Assembly: GCA_947259925.1 (NCBI GenBank)
Contig: CAMYOG010000015.1
Span: forward strand, 1 to 64,000
Source: Thermoanaerobaculia bacterium
GTDB lineage: Bacteria; Acidobacteriota; Thermoanaerobaculia; Multivoradales; JAHEKO01
Direction: 5' to 3'
Length of the DNA stretch: 64,000 bases
Under the pieces are notes generated by a model. That model was given only the letters and a program-made list of their open reading frames with translations. It was not told the origin of the DNA and did no database searches. Below, one piece after another: positions 38,771 to 46,878 of the stretch (within the stretch, counting starts at the first letter, position 1; each line of letters opens with the position of its first letter). The translations under genes and the position numbers were made by a program.

Positions 38771-39877
38771 CTAGGCACGCACCAGGCCGCGCACGAACCG
38801 GACCGCCCCGCCTAGACCCAGGCTGGCAGGGGGCCGGTCGCGGGTATGGATGGCGAGCAGCCGGGCGAAGATCTCGGGCTCGCGCGCCAGCGTGCGCACC
38901 ATCCGGCGGCGGATCGACGGGTGGCGCTCCGCGAACAAGAGAAGCCGGATCAGGGTAAATGGCAGGGCGATCAGCTTGCGGAACGCTCGCTCGTAGCGGG
39001 TGAGGTCGCCGGCGTAGATCGCCTCGGCGAGAGCGTCCGCCTGGTGGAATCCGAGCGCCAGACCCTCGCCGGTGATGGCGTCGAGATAGCCCGCGGCGTC
39101 ACCGACCAGGGCGAGCCGCCCCTTGCGTACCGCCCGGGCGCGCCGCCCGAAGGGGCCGGCGCCCCGATCGACAGACGCCGCCGGCGCTCCCTCGAGGCGT
39201 CCTGCGAGCGCCGGAAAGCGCTCGAGGCCCTCGGCAAAGCCATGCGCTCGGCCACTCCAGAGGATCGCGACGCCGGTCTCCGTGGGCGAGACCGGAGTGA
39301 CGTACGCTTCGCAGTCGTCCGTCCAATGGACCTCGACCAGGTCGGTCCAGGGGGCGACCCGGAAATGGCGCCGGATCCCGGTCCGGCGGCGGCGTGCCGC
39401 TCGGCCGCCTTCCAGCCCGGACCATCGCCGAACGCGCGACCCGAGGCCGTCGGCACCGACCAGCCAGTCGGCCCGGCAGGTGCCACTCGAGGTCTCGAGC
39501 TCGCCGGCGCGCAGACCGACGGCGCGCACGCCCCAGTCCAGGCGCACACCCAGCTGCTCAGCGCGCCGGACCAGCGCGCGATGGAGAGCGGTGCGCCGTA
39601 CGCCCAGCCCGTGACCCCCTGCGAACCGCGCCTCGGCCACCGCAGCACCGTCCACGTAGCGAATGCCGCGGAATCGGAAGCTCTCGGCGGGTTCGAGCTC
39701 GACGCCGTTGTCACCCATCCAGCGCGCGCCGTCGGGCATGATTCCTTCGCCGCACGCCTTGTCGATCGGCGGTTTGCGCAGGTCGATCACCCGCACCGAG
39801 AGCGCTCGTTGGCGCAGCGCGATGGCCGTAGCCAGACCGACCGGTCCGCCTCCGACGATCAGCACGCTGTCGCTCAC
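38771..39877 (-). CDS. FAD-dependent monooxygenase/reductase (aromatic hydroxylase or geranylgeranyl-reductase type)
   Basis: 368 residues. The FAD dinucleotide motif is VLIVGGGPVGLATA (about 5-18) and the second FAD motif is RLALVGDAAGYLDAITGEGL (about 275-294). ACGEGIMPDGARWM near residue 41 is typical of the geranylgeranyl reductase/phenol hydroxylase group. Starts at GTG 39877, 4 nt after the acyl-AMP ligase stop. In alkylresorcinol clusters an FAD monooxygenase of this class oxidises the phenolic ring to a quinone (SrsC-like), and that role is inferred here. Confidence 0.8.
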   Translation of the reverse strand: MSDSVLIVGGGPVGLATAIALRQRALSVRVIDLRKPPIDKACGEGIMPDGARWMGDNGVELEPAESFRFRGIRYVDGAAVAEARFAGGHGLGVRRTALHRALVRRAEQLGVRLDWGVRAVGLRAGELETSSGTCRADWLVGADGLGSRVRRWSGLEGGRAARRRRTGIRRHFRVAPWTDLVEVHWTDDCEAYVTPVSPTETGVAILWSGRAHGFAEGLERFPALAGRLEGAPAASVDRGAGPFGRRARAVRKGRLALVGDAAGYLDAITGEGLALGFHQADALAEAIYAGDLTRYERAFRKLIALPFTLIRLLLFAERHPSIRRRMVRTLAREPEIFARLLAIHTRDRPPASLGLGGAVRFVRGLVRA

Positions 39878-39881
39878 GGCG

Positions 39882-41564
39882 TCACCCGAGCTCGCGCAGT
39901 CGATGGCGACGCAGCGTTTCGGAGCGTCGCACCTTGCCCGACGAGGTCCGCGGAATCGACTCCGGCGGCAGGATTACAACGGTGTCGACCTCGAGGCCCG
40001 CACGCGCCAGTACGGCTTGTCGGCACGCCTCGGGAAGCGCCTCGATCTGCTCCGCAGACGCCCCGCGTGCCCGCTCGACGAACAGCAGCACTTGCTCCCG
40101 GTCGGCGGTCGCGGACAGGTAGCCGACCGCCGCCGCGCCACCGATGTGAACGCCTTGCACCGACTCCGCCGCCTGTTCGATCTCGACCGGCGAATGGTTG
40201 GCGCCCCGCACGATGATCAGGTCCTTCAGCCGACCGCAAATGTAGAGCTCTTCCCGATGGACGAACCCGAGATCGCCCGTATCCAGCCAACCGTCGCGTA
40301 GCACCTGACTGGTAGCAAGGCGCTGCCCGAGATATCCCTCCATCAGCGTCGGGCCGCGCGTCCAGATCCGGCCGACCACGCCATCTTGGACCTCCGAATG
40401 ATCGTCGGCGCGAATGGCGACCCGGAAGCCGGGGACCGCTCTGCCGACCGAGACCAGCTCGCGTCCGTCCGTAGCCTCGCGCACCCGCTCGCCGACTCCC
40501 AAGCTGTCGCGCGCGAAACGGCGACTGACGAACGGCTCCGAGACCTGGGAAAACGTCACCGCCAGCGACGCTTCGGCGAGACCGTAGACCGGCGTCAGGG
40601 CACTCGCTTCGAACCCCCAGCGGCCGAAGCGCTCGCCGAACCGACGCATCACGTCGGCACTGACCGGCTCGGCACCGTTGAGCGCCACCCGCCAGCTCGA
40701 CAGATCGACGCCGTCCAGATCCCGATCGGCCACCTGCTCGACGCAGTAGGCGTAGGCGAAGTTGGTCGCCGGCGAGACCGTGGCGCCGTATCGCGAGATC
40801 GCGCGCAGCCAGACGGCGGGGCGGGCGGCGAAGACGTCGGGGGGGATCAGGGTCAGCTCGCCGGGCCGCTCGAGCGCCACGAAGAGACAGCCGATCAGGC
40901 CCATGTCGTGGTACAGCGGCAACCAGGAGAGCCCTCGATGCTCGACCTCGACCGAGTCCGGCCAGAGCGAGTTGAGGAGTCGGGCCTGCGCGAGTACCGA
41001 CGCATGCGACAGGGCTACCGGCTTCGGCTCGAGTGTGGTTCCCGAGGAGAACTGGATCACTGCCAGGGAGTCCCCGTCGGCCGGCGCCGATACGCCCACC
41101 CGGCCCACCGGAAGGTCGTCGAGCGTTGTGCAACCGAGCGGTCGAGGCGATACCGTCTCGCGCAGGCGTCGGGCCAGGCGGCCTTCGGCCAGCAGCAGGC
41201 GGGCATCGACGCTCTCGAGCATCGCGCTGGTGCGCGCCCCGAAGCCGTTCAGCCGCCCGAAGCGTGGCGGCGGAGCGAGACCGGCGGGCACCGCGCCGGC
41301 CAACACGGTGCCGAAGAGCGCTTCGAGCAGCTCGCGGCCGGTCGCGTAGATCAGGCCGATCCGGTCGCCCGGTTCGACGCCGAGCGCCGCAAGGCACCCG
41401 GCGACCTCGCGGGCGCGGTCGAGGATCTCCGACCAGGGCAGCCAGATCGCCCGCTCGCGCCGGTCGAGCAACCGGACGCCGGCGGTGGGCTCGAGTGCCG
41501 CGCGCTCCAGAGCGTCTGCGAGCGTCTCCGCGGCCTCGGTCCGGGTCGTGCGCGCGATGGTCAT
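39882..41564 (-). CDS. Fatty acyl-AMP ligase (FAAL-type, AMP-binding)
   Basis: 560 residues of the ANL superfamily. The P-loop is QFSSGTTLEPK (171-181), with YGLAEASLAVTFS, GWLDTGDLGFVHREELYICGRLKDLIIVRGAN and a final PRTSSGKVRR with the catalytic Lys. YGLAEASLA and the long spacing before the C-domain fit fatty acyl-AMP ligases, which load acyl chains onto ACP rather than CoA. The start overlaps the ACP stop (ATGA), so loading is almost certainly onto that ACP. It probably supplies the long-chain starter for the type III PKS at 43276-44340. Confidence 0.87.
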   Translation of the reverse strand: MTIARTTRTEAAETLADALERAALEPTAGVRLLDRRERAIWLPWSEILDRAREVAGCLAALGVEPGDRIGLIYATGRELLEALFGTVLAGAVPAGLAPPPRFGRLNGFGARTSAMLESVDARLLLAEGRLARRLRETVSPRPLGCTTLDDLPVGRVGVSAPADGDSLAVIQFSSGTTLEPKPVALSHASVLAQARLLNSLWPDSVEVEHRGLSWLPLYHDMGLIGCLFVALERPGELTLIPPDVFAARPAVWLRAISRYGATVSPATNFAYAYCVEQVADRDLDGVDLSSWRVALNGAEPVSADVMRRFGERFGRWGFEASALTPVYGLAEASLAVTFSQVSEPFVSRRFARDSLGVGERVREATDGRELVSVGRAVPGFRVAIRADDHSEVQDGVVGRIWTRGPTLMEGYLGQRLATSQVLRDGWLDTGDLGFVHREELYICGRLKDLIIVRGANHSPVEIEQAAESVQGVHIGGAAAVGYLSATADREQVLLFVERARGASAEQIEALPEACRQAVLARAGLEVDTVVILPPESIPRTSSGKVRRSETLRRHRLRELG

Positions 41565-41806
41565 TTCTGATTCAGCTTCCTGGCGATGGTCTGCACCAGA
41601 TCGGACACGGTCAGGATCGCTTCTTCGTCCTCCGGGTCGAGGCAGATCCGGTAGTGATTCTCGACCTCGACCGCCAGCGCCTGCAGGCGCAGGGAATCCA
41701 GACCGAGGTCTTCGATCAGCCGGCTCTCGGCGCGCACCTCGACGCTCAGTCCCAGCCGCTCTCGGGCGAGCTCGCGAACCTGGGCGAGGATCTCGTCGAC
41801 CGTCAT
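41561..41806 (-). CDS. Acyl carrier protein
   Basis: 81 residues. The phosphopantetheine site is IEDLGLDSLRLQAL (Ser 38), with the usual four-helix acidic composition and C-terminal LTVSDLVQTIARKL. ATG 41806 overlaps the methyltransferase stop by 4 nt, and its stop overlaps the start of the FAAL gene by 4 nt. It is a dedicated, cluster-borne ACP rather than the fatty-acid ACP, since no fab genes are nearby. Confidence 0.93.
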   Translation of the reverse strand: MTVDEILAQVRELARERLGLSVEVRAESRLIEDLGLDSLRLQALAVEVENHYRICLDPEDEEAILTVSDLVQTIARKLNQK

Positions 41807-42381
41807 GCCGAGCGCGACCGAGCCCTCTGAAAGCTCTGGTTGTAGTCGTTGTACCGGTCGAGTGCCGCCTCTTCGACCGCGATGCGGGTGCGCAACACGA
41901 GCAGGTTGCCGAGGCTGAAGACGACGGCCGTCAGCCAGGCGCCGTGAACCAGCGGCAGCGCCAACACCTCCACCACCACCGCCAGATAGTTGGGGTGCCG
42001 GAGGAACCGGTACGGGCCGCCGGTCACCACCGGCAGGCCGGGAACACAGATCACACGAGTCGTCCATCGCTTCCCCAGCGTGGCGATCGCCCAGTAGCGC
42101 AACGCCATCGTCAGCACGAGAAGTGCCGACATTACCAGCGCCAGGGCCGGAACGAAGGGCCGGTCGAGCAGCCAGACCTCGGCGGGACAGGAGACCAGGA
42201 GCAGGGTGTGGAGCGCCACCATCCACGGATAGTGCTGCTCCCCTACCTCGACGCCCCCCTGGGCGAGGGCCCAGGCGCGGTTTCGCTGCGTGATCGCCAG
42301 CTCGACCAGCCGTTCGAGGACGATCACTCCCAGCATCACCGAGTAGAGAACCCGGCTGTCGATTCCGAGCAGTTCGTTCAA
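41803..42381 (-). CDS. Isoprenylcysteine carboxyl methyltransferase (ICMT)-family membrane protein
   Basis: 192 residues with about five membrane segments and the ICMT/PEMT C-terminal signature GGPYRFLRHPNYLAVVVEVLALPL, where the RHPxY segment binds SAM. A related enzyme (SrsB) O-methylates alkylresorcinols in Streptomyces, so a phenol methyltransferase role is a reasonable inference here. It starts at TTG 42381 with GATAAT 9 nt upstream and no Shine-Dalgarno. It is the first gene of the coupled block methyltransferase-ACP-FAAL-FAD monooxygenase. Confidence 0.82.
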   Translation of the reverse strand: MNELLGIDSRVLYSVMLGVIVLERLVELAITQRNRAWALAQGGVEVGEQHYPWMVALHTLLLVSCPAEVWLLDRPFVPALALVMSALLVLTMALRYWAIATLGKRWTTRVICVPGLPVVTGGPYRFLRHPNYLAVVVEVLALPLVHGAWLTAVVFSLGNLLVLRTRIAVEEAALDRYNDYNQSFQRARSRSA

Positions 42382-42390
42382 TTCGTGGCG

Positions 42391-42396
42391 ATTATC
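42391..42396 (-). promoter_or_regulatory. -10-like element GATAAT 9 nt before the methyltransferase/ACP operon
   Basis: Minus-strand GATAAT (5/6 to consensus) is followed by 9 nt and TTG 42381, with no Shine-Dalgarno sequence. It would give the cluster's second block its own promoter, which is needed because the FKBP gene separates it from the type III PKS. Confidence 0.4.
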
Positions 42397-42427
42397 CCAG
42401 GCTCGGCCGGTACCGGTCCGGTAGGGT

Positions 42428-42456
42428 TTGTCGCCGCGCTCCGGACACGATAGGTT
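42428..42456 (+). promoter_or_regulatory. Candidate sigma-70 promoter of the FKBP gene
   Basis: TTGTCG (42428-42433), exactly 17 nt, TAGGTT (42451-42456), then 8 nt to ATG 42465. This is the best-spaced -35/-10 pair in the window and it again predicts a very short leader. It lies in an 83-nt divergent spacer shared with the methyltransferase operon. Confidence 0.45.
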
Positions 42457-42464
42457 CTCTCGCC

Positions 42465-43271
42465 ATGAAGACTGCTACCGGCGCCGTACTCACGACCCTG
42501 TTGCTCGTACTCCCCGCCGCGGCGCTCGCCGTCGGCGACCCGATCCCCGCCCCGGCCGACGTCGCCGCCCCACCGGCCGACGCCGAGGTGACCGCCTCGG
42601 GCCTGGCCACCAAGGTGCTGGCCGCCGGCGTCGGCGATCGTCATCCCGGCCCGGCCGATCAGGTCACCTGCCACTACACCGGCTGGACCACCGACGGCGA
42701 GATGTTCGACAGCTCGGTGGTCCGGGGCAAGCCGGTGCGCTTCCCTCTCGACCGGGTCATCGCCGGTTGGACCGAAGGCGTTCAGTTGATGGTCGCGGGC
42801 GAGACGCGCCGGCTCTGGATTCCCGAAGAGCTCGCCTACCAGGGCCGCGAGGGTCGTCCCAAGGGCATGTTGGTCTTCGACGTCGAGCTGATCTCGATCT
42901 ACGAACCACCGGCGGCTCCGCCCGACGTCGCCGCAGCGCCGGCGGACGCCAAGGTCACCAAGTCGGGTCTGGCCAGCAAGGTGCTCCAGGCCGGAACCGG
43001 CGACAAGCACCCGTCCCGCTTCAGCTCGGTGACCGTCCACTATTCCGGCTGGACGACCGACGGCAAGATGTTCGACAGCTCGGTCGAGCGTGGCCAGCCC
43101 GCCAGCTTCCGGCTCGACCAGGTGATCCGCGGATGGACCGAGGGGCTCCAGCTGATGGTCGAGGGGGAGAAGCGACGGTTCTGGATCCCGGAGAAGCTCG
43201 CCTACGGCGGCCGTAAGGGCGCCCCTCAGGGCATGCTGGTCTTCGACGTCGAGCTGATCTCGTTCAAGTAG
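42465..43271 (+). CDS. Exported tandem FKBP-type peptidyl-prolyl isomerase
   Basis: 268 residues. A signal peptide (MKTATGAVLTTLLLVLPAAALA) is followed by two FKBP domains (about 45-147 and 165-268). Both keep the YxGWTTDGxMFDSS strand, the VIxGWTEGxQLM helix and a closing GMLVFDVELIS. The two halves share long runs, so the gene arose by internal duplication. It folds proteins at proline bonds in the periplasm. It lies on the plus strand inside the phenolic-lipid cluster, ending 4 nt before the convergent type III PKS stop, so it may be an insertion or a neighbour with a separate job. Confidence 0.92.
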   Translation: MKTATGAVLTTLLLVLPAAALAVGDPIPAPADVAAPPADAEVTASGLATKVLAAGVGDRHPGPADQVTCHYTGWTTDGEMFDSSVVRGKPVRFPLDRVIAGWTEGVQLMVAGETRRLWIPEELAYQGREGRPKGMLVFDVELISIYEPPAAPPDVAAAPADAKVTKSGLASKVLQAGTGDKHPSRFSSVTVHYSGWTTDGKMFDSSVERGQPASFRLDQVIRGWTEGLQLMVEGEKRRFWIPEKLAYGGRKGAPQGMLVFDVELISFK

Positions 43272-43275
43272 GCAC

Positions 43276-44340
43276 CTACCACTCGAGCAGCACCAGCTCC
43301 GAGCAGAAGCCCGGTCCGAGAGCGAGGAGCAAGCCCAGGCTGCCGCGCCCGGGGCGGTGCTCGGCCATCGTCTCCTGAAGCACCAGCAGTACCGAGGTCG
43401 ACGAGAGGTTGCCGACCTCCGCGAGGCTGCGCCAGGTGAGGTCGAGCTCGCCGTTCTTAAGCTCGAGCGCCGACTGCATTGCCTCTAACACCTTCGGTCC
43501 GCCCGGGTGGGCGACCCACGAGTCGATGTCGCCGATGGTCAGGCCGAGGTCGCCGAGGAAGGCGTCCACGTCGCGCCTCAGGAACTTGCGCACCACCTCG
43601 GGCACCTCCGGCGATAGCACCACCTGGAAGCCGTTCTCCGAGATGTCCCACCCCATGACCCGCTCGGACTCGGGGTAGAAGATCGAGCGGGTCGCCCTGA
43701 TCTTCGGGCCGTCGGCCTGCAGCTCGCCGCCGGCGACCACCGCCGCCGCGGCGCCGTCGCCGAAGAGTCCCGAGGAGATCAGGTTGGCGATCGAGAAGTC
43801 GGCCTGCTGCAGCGTCAGAGAGCAGAGCTCGACCGACAGCAGCACGGCGATCTGGTCCGGGTACGCCTTGACGTAGTCGGCCGCGCGGGCCAGACCCGCT
43901 GCGCCCGCGAGACAGCCCAGGCCGAAGATCGGAATCCGCTTCAAGCTGGGTGACAGCCCGAGGTTGTTGATCAGCCGGGCGTCGATGGACGGCGTCGCGA
44001 CACCGGTGACGGTCACGAAGAAGAGGGCGTCGGGGTCCTCGACCCCGAGCCCCGCGCGGCCGAGGGCGTCGAGCACCGCTCTGCCCCCCACCTCCTGCGC
44101 CACCCTGATCCAGGCATCGTTGGCCTGACCCCAGGTCTCGAGACCCTCGTAGTCCTCGAGTGGCAGCGCCAGATGGCGGCCCCCGACCAGTACGTTGCGG
44201 TGCAGACGCTCCAGCCGGTCCAGATTGAACATCTTCGGCGCCCAGACGCGCCGGAACGCGGCGAGTAGCTCCGCCTGCTCGTAGTAGTGCTCTGGAAAAG
44301 CGCTTCCGACCGCCGCGACGACGCCGTGACCGTCGCTCAT
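43276..44340 (-). CDS. Type III polyketide synthase (alkylresorcinol/alkylpyrone synthase-like)
   Basis: 354 residues of the chalcone-synthase fold with the catalytic triad C143 (GLGCLAGAAGLARA), H278 (VAHPGGPKVLEAM) and N311 (GNLSSTSVL). It condenses malonyl-CoA onto a starter acyl group. The nearby FAAL and ACP suggest a long-chain acyl-ACP starter, giving an alkylresorcinol or alkylpyrone. ATG 44340 overlaps the stop of the small membrane protein by 4 nt; the frame upstream of it is inside that gene. Product class is inferred. Confidence 0.92.
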   Translation of the reverse strand: MSDGHGVVAAVGSAFPEHYYEQAELLAAFRRVWAPKMFNLDRLERLHRNVLVGGRHLALPLEDYEGLETWGQANDAWIRVAQEVGGRAVLDALGRAGLGVEDPDALFFVTVTGVATPSIDARLINNLGLSPSLKRIPIFGLGCLAGAAGLARAADYVKAYPDQIAVLLSVELCSLTLQQADFSIANLISSGLFGDGAAAAVVAGGELQADGPKIRATRSIFYPESERVMGWDISENGFQVVLSPEVPEVVRKFLRRDVDAFLGDLGLTIGDIDSWVAHPGGPKVLEAMQSALELKNGELDLTWRSLAEVGNLSSTSVLLVLQETMAEHRPGRGSLGLLLALGPGFCSELVLLEW

Positions 44341-44756
44341 CGTTCGAGAGCCACGCTGCGGGCAACGATCGCCAGGGCTAGACCGCAGGCCGCGTAGAGG
44401 GCCAGCCAACGCAGCGACATCGGCCACCAGGGGTCGCTGTCGAGCCGGCTGAGCGAGACGATCGAGAGAACCAGGATCGGGCCGCGAAAGACCCACGCGA
44501 TCAGGCCGGCGACCAGACCGTCCAGCCACCACGCCCCGCTCCTGCCCTGAATCAACAGGAAGAGGGCGGTCAGGGCCAGGGATTCGATCAACCAGCCCCC
44601 CGCCGAGAGCTTGAGCGGCAGCGCAGCTCCGCGCTCGAGCCCGAGGACCGCCAGGTCGTCCATCGGCGGCCCGAGTCCGAGCCGACCCATCCCGAGCGAG
44701 AAGAGCCCCATGAAGATCAGCAGAAGCGGCAGCGAGATGGCGAGGAAGCGGCCCAA
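44337..44756 (-). CDS. Small integral membrane protein heading the type III PKS operon
   Basis: 139 residues starting at TTG 44756, with about four hydrophobic segments and short loops (LPLLLIFMGLFSLGMG, WLIESLALTALFLLIQ, PILVLSIVSLS, LALYAACGLALAIVA). I do not recognise the family. It overlaps the type III PKS start by 4 nt, so co-translation is likely. It could support membrane insertion or transport of a phenolic lipid; this is inference only. Confidence 0.6.
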   Translation of the reverse strand: MGRFLAISLPLLLIFMGLFSLGMGRLGLGPPMDDLAVLGLERGAALPLKLSAGGWLIESLALTALFLLIQGRSGAWWLDGLVAGLIAWVFRGPILVLSIVSLSRLDSDPWWPMSLRWLALYAACGLALAIVARSVALER

Positions 44757-44765
44757 AGCCGTCAG

Positions 44766-44771
44766 ATGATA
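44766..44771 (-). promoter_or_regulatory. -10-like element TATCAT 9 nt before the type III PKS operon
   Basis: Minus-strand TATCAT is followed by 9 nt and TTG 44756, with no Shine-Dalgarno sequence. It belongs to the same short-leader pattern as the methyltransferase operon, whose first gene also starts with TTG 9 nt after a -10-like hexamer. Confidence 0.35.
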
Positions 44772-44869
44772 ACGAAATGGTGGCGCCGTCTCGCGGGGGC
44801 TGAACGGGCCGCGGTTGTAGAATGGCCGCCGGCCGATCCGGCCGGCGCCGGACGCCGTATCCAGCTCAG

Positions 44870-45613
44870 ATGTCGACCAACACGCACGAGTCGAGGCTCC
44901 TCGTTTTCACGCTCGGACCGATTGGCGAATGCCATCGGCGGCGACTGCTGCCGGCGCGGCTCGCGCATGTCGAGCGCTCGCTCCATCGTCGGGGCCTGGA
45001 GACCGCGCTCGCCGCGGGGCGGGCGAACGGCTGCGCGCTGGAGGTGTCGTCGCCGCATCTGCTCGGGCTCGGATCCGGAGTCCATCTGGCCGATCAGCCG
45101 GGACGCTCCTTCGGTGAGCGCTTCCGGCGAGCCGTGCGTGCGGCGCACAGCCGCAGCCGCGGACCCCTCCTGGTGGTCGGCTCGGATGTTCCCGGGCTCA
45201 CCGGCGGTCACCTCGCGCAGGCGCTCGAAGAGCTCGGCGACGACCCGAACCGGGTCGTTGTCGGGCCATCGCCGGACGGCGGCTTCTACCTCCTGGCGAC
45301 CCACCGGCCGCTCGATGCCGAGTTGGCCCGTGTCCGCTGGTGCACGCGCCGCACGCTCGGGAGCCTGCTCGAAGCGTTGCGAGCAAGCGGCTTCGAGGTC
45401 TGCCTGCTCGAGCCGCTCTCCGACCTCGACCGTCCGGGCGATCTCTGGAGCTGGCTCGCCAGCGAGGCCGCCCGGCTGGTGGCGTGGCGGGACGTCACCG
45501 ACCCGCTGCGACGGCTCCTCGCCGTCATCCGGCGCCCGGACGCACCGGAAACCGTCGGCCAGCCGTGTGCCTGGGCCAGCCTCGCGCTCGCGACCCGCGG
45601 GCCGCCGGTCTAG
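44870..45613 (+). CDS. DUF2064/TIGR04282-type transferase (arsenosugar-associated glycosyltransferase family)
   Basis: About 247 residues. The core VVGSDVPGLTGGHLAQALEEL and VVVGPSPDGGFYLLATH are the hallmark segments of the DUF2064 GT-A-like family annotated as arsenosugar biosynthesis glycosyltransferase. The usual N-terminal PxPGxxKTR nucleotide motif is altered here (FTLGPIGECHRRRLLP), so donor binding may differ. ATG 44870 is preferred; ATG 44822 lies inside a TAGAAT at 44818-44823 that could be a -10 box. It is the first gene of the arsenic-type cluster, 94 nt before the ArsM-like gene. Confidence 0.72.
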   Translation: MSTNTHESRLLVFTLGPIGECHRRRLLPARLAHVERSLHRRGLETALAAGRANGCALEVSSPHLLGLGSGVHLADQPGRSFGERFRRAVRAAHSRSRGPLLVVGSDVPGLTGGHLAQALEELGDDPNRVVVGPSPDGGFYLLATHRPLDAELARVRWCTRRTLGSLLEALRASGFEVCLLEPLSDLDRPGDLWSWLASEAARLVAWRDVTDPLRRLLAVIRRPDAPETVGQPCAWASLALATRGPPV

Positions 45614-45707
45614 GACCGGATACCGATACCGCCAGGAACCGGCACGCACCGCCGGCGGGGTGCCGATTCCGCCTTTCGACGATCTGACCAGAGGGATACG
45701 AGAAGAG

Positions 45708-46862
45708 ATGACAGTTGCCAACACCGAGAAAGTCGTACGCGAGCGCTACGGCGCGAGCGCCGAGGGCCGGGTCGCCGATCTCTGCTGCCCGATCGATTAT
45801 GACCCGAAATACCTCGAGGTGATCCCCAAGGAGGTTCTGGAGCGCGACTACGGCTGCGGGGATCCGAGCCGTTTTCTGAAACCCGGCGAGACCGTGCTCG
45901 ATCTCGGCAGCGGCACGGGCAAGATCTGCTTCATCGCCGCCCAGGTCGTCGGCGCCGGCGGCAAGGTGATCGGTGTCGACATGACCCCGGAGATGCTCTC
46001 CGTGGCGCGGCGGAACGCTCCGGTGGTAGCCGAGCGGCTCGGCTTCGCCAACGTCGAGTTCCGGCGTGGTCGGATCCAGGATCTGGCGCTCGATCTGGAC
46101 CTGCTCGAAGAGCACCTCGGCGGCAAGCCGATCTCCGACGTCGAGAGCTTGCTCGAGATCGAGCACCTGACCGAGGAGCTGCGCAGCAGCCGGCCGCTGG
46201 TGGCGGACGACTCCGTCGACGTCGTGGTCTCGAACTGCGTGTTGAACCTGGTCGACAACTCCCACAAGCAGGACCTCTTTCGGGAGATCCATCGCGTGCT
46301 GAGCCGAGGCGGCCGGGCGGTCATCTCCGACATCGTCAGCGATGAGCTGGTGCCGCTCGAGATGCAGGAGGACCCCGAGCTCTGGAGCGGTTGCATCTCG
46401 GGCGCTTTCACCGAGGAGGGCTTTCTGGAGGCGTTCGAGGCTGTCGGCTTCTACGGCGTGCAGGTGCTCGAGCGGCAGAGCGAGCCGTGGCGCACGGTCG
46501 ACGGCATCGAGTTCCGCTCCGTGACCGTGGAGGCGTTCAAGGGCAAGGAGGGCCCGTGCGTCGAGCGGAATCAGGCGGTCATCTATCGCGGCCCGTTCAA
46601 GGAGGTTCTGGATGACGATGACCACCGCATGGTGCGTGGCCGGCGCTACGCGGTCTGCGACAAGACCTACAATATCTACAAGCGGGCGCCGTATCGCAAA
46701 CACTTCGACTTCGTCGATCCGCTCGAGGAGATTCCGGTCGAGGAGGCCGGCCCGTTCGACTGCTCACGCACCGTTCTCCGCCACCCTCGCGAGACCAAGG
46801 GTCAGGACTATCACGTGACCACAGAGGCCAAGGCGTGCTGCGAGCCCGGGGACTGCTGCTGA
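45708..46862 (+). CDS. ArsM-like SAM-dependent arsenite methyltransferase
   Basis: 384 residues. SAM motif I is VLDLGSGTGKICF (63-75). Cysteines match the arsenite-binding set of ArsM: DYGCG (C50), VVSNCVLNLV (C177) and ELWSGCISGAF (C229). The tail carries more Cys pairs, AKACCEPGDCC (377-384). ArsM enzymes methylate trivalent arsenic; in arsenosugar and related pathways this is the first committed step. The C-terminal extension beyond the methyltransferase core (about residues 260-384) is long, includes C284, C317 and C352, and is distinctive. AGAAGAG lies just before ATG 45708. It is followed 16 nt later by a radical SAM gene. Confidence 0.88.
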   Translation: MTVANTEKVVRERYGASAEGRVADLCCPIDYDPKYLEVIPKEVLERDYGCGDPSRFLKPGETVLDLGSGTGKICFIAAQVVGAGGKVIGVDMTPEMLSVARRNAPVVAERLGFANVEFRRGRIQDLALDLDLLEEHLGGKPISDVESLLEIEHLTEELRSSRPLVADDSVDVVVSNCVLNLVDNSHKQDLFREIHRVLSRGGRAVISDIVSDELVPLEMQEDPELWSGCISGAFTEEGFLEAFEAVGFYGVQVLERQSEPWRTVDGIEFRSVTVEAFKGKEGPCVERNQAVIYRGPFKEVLDDDDHRMVRGRRYAVCDKTYNIYKRAPYRKHFDFVDPLEEIPVEEAGPFDCSRTVLRHPRETKGQDYHVTTEAKACCEPGDCC

Positions 46863-46878
46863 CGCGGAGGGCTCGACG

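Noticed and set aside
44766-45707. Upstream extension of the ArsM-like frame through the DUF2064 gene
   Set aside because: The extension is in a different frame from the DUF2064 motifs and is Arg/Ser-rich; ATG 45708 has a purine-rich site and starts the conserved protein.
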